From Hyphomicrobiales bacterium (GTDB lineage: Bacteria > Pseudomonadota > Alphaproteobacteria > Rhizobiales > Rhizobiaceae): DNA of 64,000 bases. The notes below the pieces were generated by a model. The model worked only from the letters and a program-made list of their open reading frames with translations, searched no databases and had not been told where the DNA came from. Below are positions 51,520 to 61,305 of this stretch, in pieces. Positions within the stretch are counted from its first letter, which is position 1. Each line of letters opens with the position of its first letter. The position numbers and the translations under genes are program-made. The stretch covers positions 186,001-250,000 of the forward strand of contig UBYX01000010.1 of assembly GCA_900469955.1 (NCBI GenBank), given 5' to 3'.

Positions 51520-52425
51520 CTATGCAGCCTGGACCCGCGTCTCGTGCGAGGTCAGCAGTTCCTTGAGAGAGGCATAGATTTCGGCGCCCATGTCGGCGCG
51601 CAGCATGGCGAATGCCACATTGGCTTCGACAAAGCCGCGCTTGCTGCCGCAATCGAATGTGCGCCCCCTGTAGGGATGCGCATGGAACGGCTGCACCTGG
51701 GCAAGCTTGTGCATGCTATCGGTCAGCTGAATCTCGTTGCCGGCACCGCGTTCCTGACGGGCCAGAAGCTCGAAGATCTCCGGCTGGAGAATATAGCGCC
51801 CATTCAGGTAATAGTTTGACGGCGCGTCCTCCGGTTTCGGCTTTTCCACCATCGCGGTCACTTCGAAACCGTTCTTGACGCCGCGGCCGACACCGACGAC
51901 GCCGTAGCTCGATGTCTCTTCGGGTGCACATTCCTCGACTGCAAAGACATTGCCGCCGACCTCTTCGTAAAGTTCCATCAGGCCGGCCATGCATCCCTGA
52001 GGGCCATAGGACACCATATCGGGGAGCAGGAGGGCGAAAGGCTCGTTGCCAACAAGTTCACGGGCGCACCAGACTGCATGTCCAAGGCCGAGCGGCACCT
52101 GCTGACGGGTATAGCTCACGGTGCCGGCGACCGGCAGCATCTTTTCGAGCTGCGTCACCTGCACGGTCTTACCGGAGCGCGTCAGGGTCGCAATCAGCTC
52201 CGGAGCGCTGTCGAAATAGTCCTCGATTGCGGTCTTGTTGCGGCTGGTGACGAAGATGATGTTCTCGATCCCTGCCTGCATGGCTTCATCGACCGCATAC
52301 TGGACGACAGGGCGATCGACGATCGTCAACATTTCTTTCGGCATGGCCTTGGTGGCCGGCAGGAACCGAGTCCCGTTGCCTGCGACGGGGATCACCGCCT
52401 TTCGAACTGGTCTATTCATATCCAT
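51520..52425 (-). CDS. exoN: UTP-glucose-1-phosphate uridylyltransferase
   Basis: A 301-residue GalU-type nucleotidyltransferase making UDP-glucose for the exopolysaccharide. [24 protein letters not shown] is the nucleotide-binding start; [21 protein letters not shown] and LLPD complete the family pattern. It follows exoO with a ten-base overlap and precedes exoP by 76 bases. GAAGGA precedes its ATG. The genome probably has a second, housekeeping galU elsewhere. Confidence 0.94.
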   Translation of the reverse strand: MDMNRPVRKAVIPVAGNGTRFLPATKAMPKEMLTIVDRPVVQYAVDEAMQAGIENIIFVTSRNKTAIEDYFDSAPELIATLTRSGKTVQVTQLEKMLPVAGTVSYTRQQVPLGLGHAVWCARELVGNEPFALLLPDMVSYGPQGCMAGLMELYEEVGGNVFAVEECAPEETSSYGVVGVGRGVKNGFEVTAMVEKPKPEDAPSNYYLNGRYILQPEIFELLARQERGAGNEIQLTDSMHKLAQVQPFHAHPYRGRTFDCGSKRGFVEANVAFAMLRADMGAEIYASLKELLTSHETRVQAA

Positions 52426-53429
52426 TCCTTCGTCCTTTCCGGAGGGCGCCCCCGCCCTATCCGATCGGATTTCAGTTGGCGCCAGCGGTGTCCCACCAGC
52501 CGGCGCATGCGGACAGCAATCGGCATGCGCAGGTGCTTGAGCGCACCTGGATTTCCGATTGCTGCTTTCAAGAAGCCTCCGACGGAGCCTTTCTTGATTT
52601 CGTCGACGAGCGTCAGAAATGCCGTCGCCTCGTGGAAGCTTCTGGTGCGGCGGCGCTGAGCGGCCATGGCCTTGGCATCCAGTTTGTAGCGAGCGAGGAA
52701 GGCCCGGTCGGAGGCGAGCATCGCCTCGATGTGGGATTGCTCCAGCACCCGCGAGATCGAACCCTGCCGGAGGTGATAGACATAACCGACATCGGGCGTG
52801 ATCGCGCAGCGTGCGCCGCAGGCAAGCGCTGACGCGAGCAGCAGGTAATCTTCCCCTACTCTCAGCGTGTCATCAAAGCGCAATTGGTGACGGACCAGGA
52901 AGTCGCGCTCAAAGATCGGCTTCATGTAGCCGAAGTTGAAGGTCGACTGGAAGATCACGTTCGAGCCGATGAAGTCGGCGAGCGTCAGGATCGGCCGCCG
53001 CTTCAGCTCTTCCCGGGCAAACATGGTCTGCGGCTTTCCGCCTTCGATGGGAATAACGTCGAGATTGTCGAGTACGACCTGAGCCTCGGCTTCCTCCGCC
53101 CGCTCCAGCATCGTCAGCAACCGCGTCGGATAGACGGTGTCGTCGGCGTCGAGAACGGCAATCCATCGTCCACGGGCCGCCGCAAACCCGGCATTGCGGG
53201 CAGCCGCCGGGCCGCCGTTTCTCTCCTGCTCGATGAGCCGCACCCGACCATCCGGATAGTGGCGCACGAGTTCGCGAGTGGCGTCCTTCGAGCAATCGTC
53301 GATGACGATCACCTCTACCGTTACGCCGATCTGGGCAAGGGCGCTGGCAATCGCCTGTCCGATCGTATCCTCGGCATTGTAGGCCGCGATGACAAAGCTC
53401 ACGTCTGGATGGAAATCGGACATCGTCAT
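52416..53429 (-). CDS. exoO: Succinoglycan beta-glucosyltransferase ExoO
   Basis: A 337-residue GT2-family enzyme. [21 protein letters not shown] is the nucleotide-sugar fold start, VLDADDT (about 94-100) the DXD motif, and [11 protein letters not shown] (about 190) the acceptor-side ED motif. In the known pathway ExoO adds the fifth sugar of the octasaccharide repeat on the cytosolic side. The start at 53429 overlaps the exoM stop as ATGA; an ATG two codons later is possible. Sequence resembles ExoU, and position in the exo operon decides between them. Confidence 0.9.
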   Translation of the reverse strand: MTMSDFHPDVSFVIAAYNAEDTIGQAIASALAQIGVTVEVIVIDDCSKDATRELVRHYPDGRVRLIEQERNGGPAAARNAGFAAARGRWIAVLDADDTVYPTRLLTMLERAEEAEAQVVLDNLDVIPIEGGKPQTMFAREELKRRPILTLADFIGSNVIFQSTFNFGYMKPIFERDFLVRHQLRFDDTLRVGEDYLLLASALACGARCAITPDVGYVYHLRQGSISRVLEQSHIEAMLASDRAFLARYKLDAKAMAAQRRRTRSFHEATAFLTLVDEIKKGSVGGFLKAAIGNPGALKHLRMPIAVRMRRLVGHRWRQLKSDRIGRGRPPERTKEWI

Positions 53430-54355
53430 GCGGCTTCGACGGCTCCATATTGACGGATTTCACGCATTCCAAGCGTGCCGGAGACCACGCCGGCATGAAG
53501 CGCGGCGCGCAGGACATAACGATTGCGGTTGATCGGTGAGAATGCCGTCGCCGCAGCCATTGCCGCGCAGAAAACGAGTTTCAAGCCGGCAAGTCCGGTC
53601 TGCCTGGCCCGGCTCAGACCGGTGTTTTTGGCAGCCAGAATGCGTCCGTGCGTCTGACCCGACCGGAAACGGCGCTTCGCAAGCCAGGAAAAGCTGGCCC
53701 GCTTTTCCGGAACCCGCTCCTCGATAATGGCGTCTCGGGCGAACTCGATGCGCCCACCGTCATCGGTCAGTCCCGTGAAGAAATGGGTATCCTCGCCGCC
53801 GCTCTGTCCGAGCGAGAGCGCAAACCGTCGCCCGGCGACCGCAGGCGACCGCATGTCGAGCAACACATTGCAGGTATAGCCGGTCCTGATCCGCCCATCG
53901 ACCCACACCGGCATCGTGGAGTGGAAATCACCCTTCCGCATCCACCCGGCGCTTCGGCCATCGTAGATCGCCTTGACCGGGCCCAGGACCGCATCGGCTC
54001 CGCTGTGCATCAAGGTAGAGAAGAGTTCGGCAAGCCATAGGGGCGTAGCCGTCTCGTCGTCATCGATGAAGGCGAGATATTCCGCATCGCTTTCGGCGAG
54101 GCAGGCATTGCGGGCGATGGAGATATTCGATTCCGGACAATGGACGTAGTGGATCGGAAACGGCGAATGCGCCCGCATCTCGTCGACCAACGCCCGCGCG
54201 CTGGGACTTGCGTCGTTATCGGCTACGATCAGACGCAGCTGGACTCCCATGGGTTCGGCAAGTCGAAACAGGGATTCGAGCGTCGCCTGCAGTTCCGGTC
54301 TCCGATAGGTGCAGATGCCGATATCGATGCGAACCGATCTTTCGCCTGCCGTCAT
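53426..54355 (-). CDS. exoM: Succinoglycan beta-1,4-glucosyltransferase ExoM
   Basis: A 309-residue GT2-family glucosyltransferase. IDIGICTYRRPELQATLESL is the start of the fold, and FIDDDETATPLWLAEL holds the DXD motif around 90-100. In S. meliloti ExoM adds the fourth sugar. The ATG at 54355 overlaps the exoA stop by one base (TGATG); a longer frame to 54541 is antisense noise within exoA and is rejected. Confidence 0.9.
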   Translation of the reverse strand: MTAGERSVRIDIGICTYRRPELQATLESLFRLAEPMGVQLRLIVADNDASPSARALVDEMRAHSPFPIHYVHCPESNISIARNACLAESDAEYLAFIDDDETATPLWLAELFSTLMHSGADAVLGPVKAIYDGRSAGWMRKGDFHSTMPVWVDGRIRTGYTCNVLLDMRSPAVAGRRFALSLGQSGGEDTHFFTGLTDDGGRIEFARDAIIEERVPEKRASFSWLAKRRFRSGQTHGRILAAKNTGLSRARQTGLAGLKLVFCAAMAAATAFSPINRNRYVLRAALHAGVVSGTLGMREIRQYGAVEAA

Positions 54356-55359
54356 CACGCAGCCCTCCTCGGTCGAATGCCCGCCAATTCCAGCCAGAAG
54401 CCCGCAGACCATGCGAAATGCATGATCATCGCCGACAGCGACGCGAGCGGGCCGTAGGGGTTTTTCTGTCCGACCGCCATCCAGAAGCCGTAGCCGAGGC
54501 AGGCCGCGGCCCAGATTGCCAGCGGCACTGCCGCCCACCAATAAAGCAGAGCCAGAAAAGCCCCGACCACGACCGGCGCGACCGCCAACGGGATCGCCTG
54601 CCGGAGCTTCGGGACCGAACGATGTTTCAGGAGGTTTTTCGCGCGGCCGCGACCATAGCCAAGATATTGCTTGAAGAGCGCCGACGCGCTGGCTCGCGGA
54701 TAGTAGGTCATATAGGTCTTGCCGGTCATCCAGATGCGCGAACCCGCGGCACGCAACCTGAAATCCAGCTCGGCATCCTCGTTGTGACTGAAACTTTCGT
54801 CGTAACCGCCGACGGAACGAAACGCTTCAATTCGCATCAGGGCGTGATGGCCGTGATCGACCCATTCGCCGCCGCCGCCGGCGCGATGCTTGGAGCCGCC
54901 GTTGCCAAGCTTCGAGTTCTGGGCAATCGCGGTTGCCTTCTGGAAGAGACCGAAACCGACCGTCTCCATGCCCACCACCACGGAATCGGCGTTCATCTCG
55001 ATCGCGTCCTGGATAAGGGTCCGGCAATAGTCATCGGGATAATCGCCGTGCGCGTCGATGCGGATGAGATAGTCCCGATCCTCGCCGAAACGATCGACGG
55101 CAAGATTGATGGCGGCACTTTGTATCCGCTTGGGGTTGGCGAGCAGCAGAAGATCTGGAATTTCGGATGTGAGGCTGCCGACGATTTCGGGCGTGCCGTC
55201 CTGGCTGCCGCCGTCGGCCACGACGATCAGCATATCCGTTGTTCCGCGCTGTGCGGTGAGCTTGCGCAGGAGCGGCTCGATCGTCGCCGCCTCGTTGAGG
55301 CAGGGGATCACCAGCAGCGTTCGGACATCCTGGGTGTCGGAGAGTAAACGCGAAACCAT
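54355..55359 (-). CDS. exoA: Succinoglycan beta-1,3-glucosyltransferase ExoA
   Basis: A 334-residue membrane-associated GT2 enzyme. TLLVIPCLNEAATIEPLL and VVADGGSQDGT begin the catalytic domain; RIDAHGDYPDDY holds the acidic motif; SFSHNEDAELDFRLRAAG is the ED motif. Two or three hydrophobic helices follow the catalytic domain (AIPLAVAPVVVGAFLALLYWWAAVPLAIWAAACLG). ExoA adds the second sugar, the first glucose, to the galactose placed by ExoY. ATG 55359 after GAGGTGGAG, eight bases beyond exoL. Confidence 0.92.
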   Translation of the reverse strand: MVSRLLSDTQDVRTLLVIPCLNEAATIEPLLRKLTAQRGTTDMLIVVADGGSQDGTPEIVGSLTSEIPDLLLLANPKRIQSAAINLAVDRFGEDRDYLIRIDAHGDYPDDYCRTLIQDAIEMNADSVVVGMETVGFGLFQKATAIAQNSKLGNGGSKHRAGGGGEWVDHGHHALMRIEAFRSVGGYDESFSHNEDAELDFRLRAAGSRIWMTGKTYMTYYPRASASALFKQYLGYGRGRAKNLLKHRSVPKLRQAIPLAVAPVVVGAFLALLYWWAAVPLAIWAAACLGYGFWMAVGQKNPYGPLASLSAMIMHFAWSAGFWLELAGIRPRRAA

Positions 55360-55367
55360 ACTCCACC

Positions 55368-56561
55368 TCACAATTGCACGGTTGAGACAGCCGACACATC
55401 TGCCGGCGACGAGATGCTGGGATGTAGGGCGGTGAGCCGGGAGACAAGGGCGCGGCAATCTGCGGGGCCGGTGATCCACTGGCTGCGCTCGACGGCGGCA
55501 AGATGCGAAACGAGATCGAGGTAACGCGCTTCGGTCATGCCATTGAACAGCGTCTCAAGCGCTTCGGGCGTGGCTTTTTCGATCATCGGGCCAATTCCCC
55601 GGCTCTCCACGAACCTGCCGGTCTCGGTTCCGGAAAGCGCGATCGGGACCGCGCCGTAGAGACCGCCTTCATAGAGCCGGTTCGGCAGGAGCCAGCTTGA
55701 ATTGAGCCCTTCCTCGAAGAAATCGATCGCCCAGGTGAACTGTACGTCGCGATAGATTGTGGCGAGATCCTCCGGATTGCGGTATGCGCCGTGGAATTCC
55801 ACGTGAGGCGCCCCGCTTACCTTCTCATCGAAATTATCGAACTCGCTGTAGGCAGGGCGACCGCGCAGCACGATCTCCACCTTGCCGTCCATCCGTTCTG
55901 CGAAGTCGACCAGGATATCGAGCGACTTTCGGCAGCGGAGCGCACCGAACCAGCCGATCCGCCAGGGTTGTCCGGGTTCCGGCAGTCGTGGCGCCGGCGC
56001 TGCCGAGGCAATTTCCGGCTCCAACGCGAGCACCTTGTTCTCCAGCAGCAGGGTCGGGAGGTCCAGTCCGGAACGGGGCTTGAAGAAATTCTCCACGAAA
56101 GCCGGCGAGCTGGTGATGAGCAGGCTGGCACGGCTACCGAGATAGCGCTGGACCTGACGCATCAGGCGGCCCTTCGCGCCGTCGTCGAGAAGTAGCCGGT
56201 GAATGTCGAGGCACTCATAGACCACGGGGATGTCGCGGCCGAACAGCGAAGCGGCATGGCCTGCAAGTGCCAGGGTCTCCAGGTTGCGGGCAATGATGAC
56301 ATCAGGCGGAGTTACGTTGGCCAGCTTGGATTTCAGGGTCATCCGTGCAGCGATCACCGCGCCGATACGCTGGGCAAACCGGCCGTCGGCGGTCGTCCCC
56401 AGCACGATCGTTGGCACATCCCGCTCGTCGGCCAACACGCTGGCTCCGCGCTGGAAACCCGCGACCGTAACGCCTGCGCCACCCGCCTTCAGCGTGAGCA
56501 CGCGGCGCCTGATCGCCGCGTCGGCAAGATCGTGAGCGAGATAGAGAACATTTAGACTCAA
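55368..56561 (-). CDS. exoL: Succinoglycan glucosyltransferase ExoL
   Basis: About 397 residues. The GT4-like fold starts NVLYLAHDLADAAIRRRVLTLKAGG; WRIGWFGALRCRKSLDIL (about 205-222) is the linker and nucleotide-binding part, and NSSWLLPNRLYEGGLYGAVPIA the C-terminal donor region. ExoL adds the third sugar. I prefer a TTG at 56561 because AAGGAG lies nine bases before it, while the TTG at 56570 touches that site. It is followed by exoA and preceded by exoK with a 67-base gap. Confidence 0.9.
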   Translation of the reverse strand: MSLNVLYLAHDLADAAIRRRVLTLKAGGAGVTVAGFQRGASVLADERDVPTIVLGTTADGRFAQRIGAVIAARMTLKSKLANVTPPDVIIARNLETLALAGHAASLFGRDIPVVYECLDIHRLLLDDGAKGRLMRQVQRYLGSRASLLITSSPAFVENFFKPRSGLDLPTLLLENKVLALEPEIASAAPAPRLPEPGQPWRIGWFGALRCRKSLDILVDFAERMDGKVEIVLRGRPAYSEFDNFDEKVSGAPHVEFHGAYRNPEDLATIYRDVQFTWAIDFFEEGLNSSWLLPNRLYEGGLYGAVPIALSGTETGRFVESRGIGPMIEKATPEALETLFNGMTEARYLDLVSHLAAVERSQWITGPADCRALVSRLTALHPSISSPADVSAVSTVQL

Positions 56562-56628
56562 GTGGTCCAACTCCTTTTCAAACCCGTCCGATCACTCCAA
56601 CGTCGTTGGAAACCGGGCGAGCCAACGC

Positions 56629-57426
56629 TCAGTCGAGCGTGCAAAGTACGGATTCGGGAAAACGGCAATCCTCGCCGATGGCCGTGAAGGCAATGCGGTC
56701 GACGGACATCGATGCCGGCTGGGTGTAGGAGAATGCCCCCATCCAGTTCTTCAGCGTGTCCGTGCCCCAAAGGCTGGCGAAGATCTTCTGAGGATTGGTC
56801 GGTATCTTCGCCTTGTCGGTCACTTCCTGAACCAGTTTGCCGTTCAGGAAATAACGAAGGCGGTTTTCTTCCCAGATGAAGGCATAGTCGTTGAACCCCT
56901 GGTCGGCGCCGCCGGCGACCGGCACCAGCTTTTCATTGCCGCCCTTGGCGCCGATATATTGATTGACCTGCACCTCACCCGCATTCTTGCCGAGAACCTC
57001 GAAGTCGATCTCGTCATGCGGTTTCTTGTCGGTGGGGCCGATATACGTGAAGAACGCCGAATTGAGACCGGAGCCGGTCGCCGCCTTCATGCGCACCTCA
57101 TACGTGCCATAACCGTAGCGCGCCTTCGTCTGGATCTCGCCGCAGGCGTAGTTCCGGTCCTTGGCTTTGCCTTCCGAAAATCGCAGCTGCAGGATGCCGT
57201 TCTCGACCTGTACCTGCTTCTTCGACCAGGTGCAGTTCTGATGGCTGCCGTTATTCCAGCCATCGGAAACGTACCAGAAGGAACGGTCGAGGCTGTCGAA
57301 GTTTTCGACGAAGGATTTGCTGTTGGCTTCCTGCTGCGCCAGTGCGGCAGTCGAAAACATGCCCAACGCTGCGGTTGCGGTGAGGATCTTGCAGGTCTGC
57401 TGAATCTGTCTGGCTTTCGCCATCAT
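56629..57426 (-). CDS. exoK: Secreted endo-beta-1,3-1,4-glycanase ExoK
   Basis: A 265-residue GH16 glycanase that cleaves nascent succinoglycan to shorter chains. Residues 1-30 look like a Sec signal (lysine/arginine start, then CKILTATAALGMFSTAALA). The GH16 catalytic motif DEIDFE (138-143) gives nucleophile E139 and acid/base E143. Four cysteines (C65, C95, and two near the end in EDCRFPESVLCTLD) could form disulfides. AAAGGTG precedes the tandem ATGs at 57426/57423. It follows exoH after three bases. Confidence 0.94.
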   Translation of the reverse strand: MMAKARQIQQTCKILTATAALGMFSTAALAQQEANSKSFVENFDSLDRSFWYVSDGWNNGSHQNCTWSKKQVQVENGILQLRFSEGKAKDRNYACGEIQTKARYGYGTYEVRMKAATGSGLNSAFFTYIGPTDKKPHDEIDFEVLGKNAGEVQVNQYIGAKGGNEKLVPVAGGADQGFNDYAFIWEENRLRYFLNGKLVQEVTDKAKIPTNPQKIFASLWGTDTLKNWMGAFSYTQPASMSVDRIAFTAIGEDCRFPESVLCTLD

Positions 57427-57429
57427 GTT

Positions 57430-58578
57430 TCACCTTTGCTGTTGCATCACGGCCGGTTCGCCAGGGCGAGATAATCCGGCAGAAGAATGGGATTTTGCGG
57501 CTGCGGCGAGCTTGGCTTTCCGCCCACGGCTGCCGGTCAGTACTTCGTAGATGGCCGGCATCGTCCGGGAGACGAGGCGGTTGGAGAGGGCGAGGATGAT
57601 GAAACTCGCCAGTGCCGCGCCGAAGTAGAAGAGCAGGTAGAGTTCATCGCCGGCCAGACGGTTCCACACCATCCACATCACCACGAGCAGGGGATAATGG
57701 GCGCAGAATATCCAGAAGCTCAGGCTGCCGGTGGCAGCAAGGCGCCGGCCAATCCACGGGCGGATCAGGAAGGCCGACATCAGCCAGAAACCTCCGACCC
57801 CGAGGATTGACAGCGTGTTGCGGGCAAGATCGACGGCCCACGGGAAGTCCGGCCCCGTTTGGTACTGAATGATGGAAAGCAGGGCCGCAGCCGCGAGCGC
57901 AGCCACGCTGCCGACGCCGGCGAATCGGTCGAATGCCTTGAGGTCCTGCCGGTTGAGCGCCAGGAATATGCCGAGCGTGAAGCTGAAAAGGATCGTTTTC
58001 TTCAGCACAATCCCGAGCGTTACCTCGGGCAGGATCGCCACGAAAAACAGGACGCCGAGCGTCGGCCCCGGATAACGGCGGACCAGGAACGCGAGGATCG
58101 GCGAAAGGATGATGCAGACGACGAGGTCGCGAAGGAAATAGAGCGGCAGATTGATCGGCAGATCTTCCGTCGCCAGCCCGTAGCTCAACAATTCGCGCGG
58201 CGAGTCATTCCATAGATCGGGAAAATAACCCGCGCCCACCCCCATGCGCTGAGCCGCGAACACCGCGGCAAACAGCCCCCCGTTCCAAAGCAGGAAGGGA
58301 ATCAGCACGGTTCTCGCCTTCGAACGCAGCGTCTTTGAATAGTCGAACCCGCTCCAGCCGCGCTGGAACAACAGATAGCCCGAGATGACGCTCAGGCACG
58401 GCACGCCGATACGGAACAGACTGTCGCCTAGAAAGACTCGCAGCCAGTCGAAGAAACCATTTGCCCCGATGAAGGGGCTGGTCTGCGGATCATGCGGCAC
58501 ATGCACGAATACGATGCCGGATATCAGCAGGATACGCATCAAATTGATACGGGAGGATATGTTCTGATCAACAGTCAA
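57430..58578 (-). CDS. exoH: Succinoglycan succinyltransferase ExoH
   Basis: About 382 residues, an acyltransferase-3 (PF01757) membrane enzyme with ten or so helices. The family start INLMRILLISGIVFVHVPHD holds the key histidine; RIGVPCLSVISGYLLFQRG is the next block. It adds succinyl groups to the repeat unit, the modification needed for processing by ExoK. I favour a TTG at 58578 because AAGGGG is eight bases before it; a GTG at 58587 sits directly on that site. It is the first gene of the exoHKLAMONP operon. Confidence 0.9.
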   Translation of the reverse strand: MTVDQNISSRINLMRILLISGIVFVHVPHDPQTSPFIGANGFFDWLRVFLGDSLFRIGVPCLSVISGYLLFQRGWSGFDYSKTLRSKARTVLIPFLLWNGGLFAAVFAAQRMGVGAGYFPDLWNDSPRELLSYGLATEDLPINLPLYFLRDLVVCIILSPILAFLVRRYPGPTLGVLFFVAILPEVTLGIVLKKTILFSFTLGIFLALNRQDLKAFDRFAGVGSVAALAAAALLSIIQYQTGPDFPWAVDLARNTLSILGVGGFWLMSAFLIRPWIGRRLAATGSLSFWIFCAHYPLLVVMWMVWNRLAGDELYLLFYFGAALASFIILALSNRLVSRTMPAIYEVLTGSRGRKAKLAAAAKSHSSAGLSRPGEPAVMQQQR

Positions 58579-59349
58579 ACGAGTCACCCCTTTTGGGCAG
58601 TGCCTCCCTTCACCGCCGTTTCAATCAGAGCAGACTTGAGCCCGCAATCCGAAAAAGGATCGTCCCGACTTTGGCGCAAAATGTGGCGACGCAGCAAAAA
58701 AACGTTTGATGACAGGTCTCGGAGCGTCCTGACTCGATTGTTTTTCACCCCTCAGAACTTGTAGCACCTGTCATAAATTCCAAGGGTTTCGCGCCAAGTT
58801 TTCATAGATGATTGTTGCAGCGCAGCACGCGCAAAAATTCTGTTTCTCGGCGACAAAAACGTTCTATGTGACCGTACCGTATTACCGCCCGGCCTTCGAA
58901 CCCGTCTGAAATGTGGCAAGATCAAGGCGACTTTGCGGCACATTGAGGCGAAGGACACATGGCTGCGGCCCCCAGCCTCTGATGACGGATAAATCGCGGA
59001 ATTTTTCGAAGCGCGAGCCGCCTACGATCTCAAAAGATGGTGAGATCCGCCGCCCCGATCACGGCCCGAAACTGCAGGAGAAATAGGCGTCGCAGCCACC
59101 CATTTGAAATCTTCCGGCATCCTTGGTCTTGCCGGAATCGACGCCGTGACAAATTTCAGCCCGAATGTGGCGGTCTTTGATAGCACGCTTCAGCCGACAT
59201 TCGGCGTGACCGCTTCACGCCTTCGGTTGGAGCATATGTCAAAATCCCGTTGCTGAAGTTCAGTCTTATAGGGCAGCGAACTGCCGCCTAACCCGGGGCC
59301 CGACGATAGTCAGCGGCTTGCAATTCTTTGAGGAAGCAGGGGCGAAAAC
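58579..59349. other. Divergent exoH-exoW intergenic region where exoI and exoT would be expected
   Basis: About 770 bases without a convincing gene. In the S. meliloti order exoI and exoT lie here. The part next to exoH is AT-rich with A- and T-runs and should hold the exoH promoter. At 58812-58826 is TTGTTGCAGCGCAGC, a degenerate copy of the TTGC-N3-GCAA palindrome found before exoY. A frame without a start codon (59044-59256, 70 codons) looks weakly coding but matches nothing I know. The last 100 bases should hold the exoW promoter. Confidence 0.6.
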
Positions 59350-60318
59350 ATGGCAACGTTCACGGTTGTTATTCCGTTTTATCAAAAGGAGGCCGGCATA
59401 CTGCGCCGGGCCCTGAAATCGATCTTCGATCAAAATTATCAGGACTTTGACGTAGTCATCGTCGACGACGAGTCCCCTCTGCCCGCCGAGATTGAGCTCC
59501 AAGGCGTTGATGAAGCTTGGAAATCACGCATCCGCGTCATTCGCCAGCCGAACGGCGGCCCGGGAGGCGCGCGCAACACCGGTCTCGACAACGTGCCGGC
59601 GGACACGCGGTTCGTTGCGCTGCTGGATTCCGACGACGTCTGGCTGCCGGATCATCTCCAGAACGCCTATGACAGCATGACCCGGTTCGAGGCTGAGTGC
59701 TACTGGGCCTCGATGCAGCCTAGCGAAGAATTCTATTACCACTTCGGTATGGCCGAACTCGAGCGGACGGAGGGTGGCATTAGACACTCCGAAGAGCCGC
59801 TGGTCATCGAGATGCCGGATCTGGCGAGCATCATGCTCAAGAACTGGAGTTTCCTGCATCTTTCCTGCATGGTCATCGTCCGGCCAATATTCGAAACGGT
59901 GCGCTTCGACCCATCGCTCCGGCTGGCTGCGGAGGATGTGCTCTTCTTCTGCGACTGCATCCTGAAATCGAAGCGGACGCTGCTTTGCGACGCGCCCGGC
60001 GCGGCGCGCGGCATGGGCCTCAACATCTTCCACAGCATCGACAACCGCTCGCCGCAATTCCTTCGCCAGCAGTTCAACACCTGGGTGGCGCTCGACACGC
60101 TGGAGGAGCGCTTTCGCTCCCGCCCGGGCGACGTGGCGTCGATTGCGTCCTACAAGAACACCGCCCGCCGCCAGGCCCTCTGGAGCCAGGCCAGCCGGGT
60201 CAAACGGCGGCAATCCCCTGATTTTGGCCTGCTTGCGCGTTGGATCATGCGCGATCCGGGGCTGATCCGGGCCGCCTTCGAACTTGGTGCAGGAAAGCTC
60301 GGGCGCAACGCGCGCTGA
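59350..60318 (+). CDS. exoW: Succinoglycan beta-glucosyltransferase ExoW
   Basis: A 322-residue GT2 enzyme. TVVIPFYQKEAGILRRALKSIF opens the fold; LLDSDDVW (about 91-98) is the DXD motif; RLAAEDVLFFCDCIL (about 195) the ED motif. SIDNRSPQFLRQQFNTWVALD resembles known ExoW. In S. meliloti ExoW adds the seventh sugar (or the seventh and eighth). It is followed 42 bases later by exoV, the same pair as in other rhizobia. ATG after GAGGAAGCAGGGG. Confidence 0.9.
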   Translation: MATFTVVIPFYQKEAGILRRALKSIFDQNYQDFDVVIVDDESPLPAEIELQGVDEAWKSRIRVIRQPNGGPGGARNTGLDNVPADTRFVALLDSDDVWLPDHLQNAYDSMTRFEAECYWASMQPSEEFYYHFGMAELERTEGGIRHSEEPLVIEMPDLASIMLKNWSFLHLSCMVIVRPIFETVRFDPSLRLAAEDVLFFCDCILKSKRTLLCDAPGAARGMGLNIFHSIDNRSPQFLRQQFNTWVALDTLEERFRSRPGDVASIASYKNTARRQALWSQASRVKRRQSPDFGLLARWIMRDPGLIRAAFELGAGKLGRNAR

Positions 60319-60360
60319 CATCCGCACATCCCTTTCAACCATCATCCCACGGAGGCCCGC

Positions 60361-61305
60361 ATGAAAGCGTACTACTGGGAATCGCATCACGGTAATTTTG
60401 GCGACGACCTCAATCTCTGGCTCTGGGATTTCCTGCTTCCGGGCTTCCGGGACGTCCATCCGGACGTTCTCCTGGTGGGCGTCGGTACGGTGCTCAACCC
60501 AGTTCTTCTGCCGAGCGGTCAGAAAAAACTCGTTGTCGGAAGCGGCTACGGTTATGGCACTCCTCCCGAAACCGGCAATGCCGCCGAATGGGACGTCCGC
60601 GCGGTGCGCGGACCTCTGACGGCCCAGAAACTCGGGCTTTCGCCCGATATGGGCGTCACCGATCCGGCCGCCATGATCACCGACATGCCGGAATTCCAGA
60701 ACCTGCCGAAGATCCACAAGAAGACCTTCATTCCACATTGGGAATCGGCCGAATTCGGCATGTGGAGGTCTGTCTGCGAGCCCGTCGGGCTCACCTATCT
60801 CGATCCGCGTGGGGAGGCGAAATCCGTGATCCGGCAAATCGCCCAGTCGGAACTGATCGTCGCCGAATCCATGCACGGAGCGATCCTGGCAGATGCGTTC
60901 CGGGTGCCGTGGGTGGCGGTCAGCACATCCAGATCCATCAACAATTTCAAGTGGAACGATTGGGCGAGTTCTGTCGGCACCACATACGAGCCGCGCTATG
61001 TTCCGGTCTCGACGCGCGCTGAGGCCGTCGCCAAACATTCCCGCTTCTGGGGCATGCGGTTCGACAAGGAGCAGCCGCCCGCCCACACGGCTCCGGATGC
61101 CCCCGCCGGCGACGTCATCACTCGCCCTGCCCCGTCACAGAGCGGCCTTCGCGGCATGGCCAAGCAATTTCTCGCAGCACCCTCCGTGCTGGCTCTGTGG
61201 CAGGCGAGCCGGGCCGAACCGCGGCTCAGCCCGCACACCGTCCTGGAGGAGAAAAAGCAGAAATTCCGGGCGGTATTGGACGGGATTCGCAAAGACTACT
61301 TCTGA
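60361..61305 (+). CDS. exoV: Succinoglycan ketal pyruvyltransferase ExoV
   Basis: A 314-residue polysaccharide pyruvyl transferase (PF04230). It starts with MKAYYWESHHGNFGDDLNLWLW, the family's N-terminal GNFGDD motif; VRGPLTAQKLG and SELIVAESMHGAILADAFRVPWVAV are the C-terminal donor-site blocks. It ketalises the terminal glucose with pyruvate. The stop lies inside the convergent exoU, with a ten-base 3' overlap. Confidence 0.95.
   Translation: MKAYYWESHHGNFGDDLNLWLWDFLLPGFRDVHPDVLLVGVGTVLNPVLLPSGQKKLVVGSGYGYGTPPETGNAAEWDVRAVRGPLTAQKLGLSPDMGVTDPAAMITDMPEFQNLPKIHKKTFIPHWESAEFGMWRSVCEPVGLTYLDPRGEAKSVIRQIAQSELIVAESMHGAILADAFRVPWVAVSTSRSINNFKWNDWASSVGTTYEPRYVPVSTRAEAVAKHSRFWGMRFDKEQPPAHTAPDAPAGDVITRPAPSQSGLRGMAKQFLAAPSVLALWQASRAEPRLSPHTVLEEKKQKFRAVLDGIRKDYF

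Noticed and set aside
58768-58774. CTGTCAT upstream of exoH as a PHO box
   Set aside because: Only one half-site is present; the second CTGTCA repeat at the required spacing is missing.
58752-58958. A 68-codon leftward frame in the exoH-exoW gap
   Set aside because: No ribosome site, basic and irregular composition, no recognisable family.
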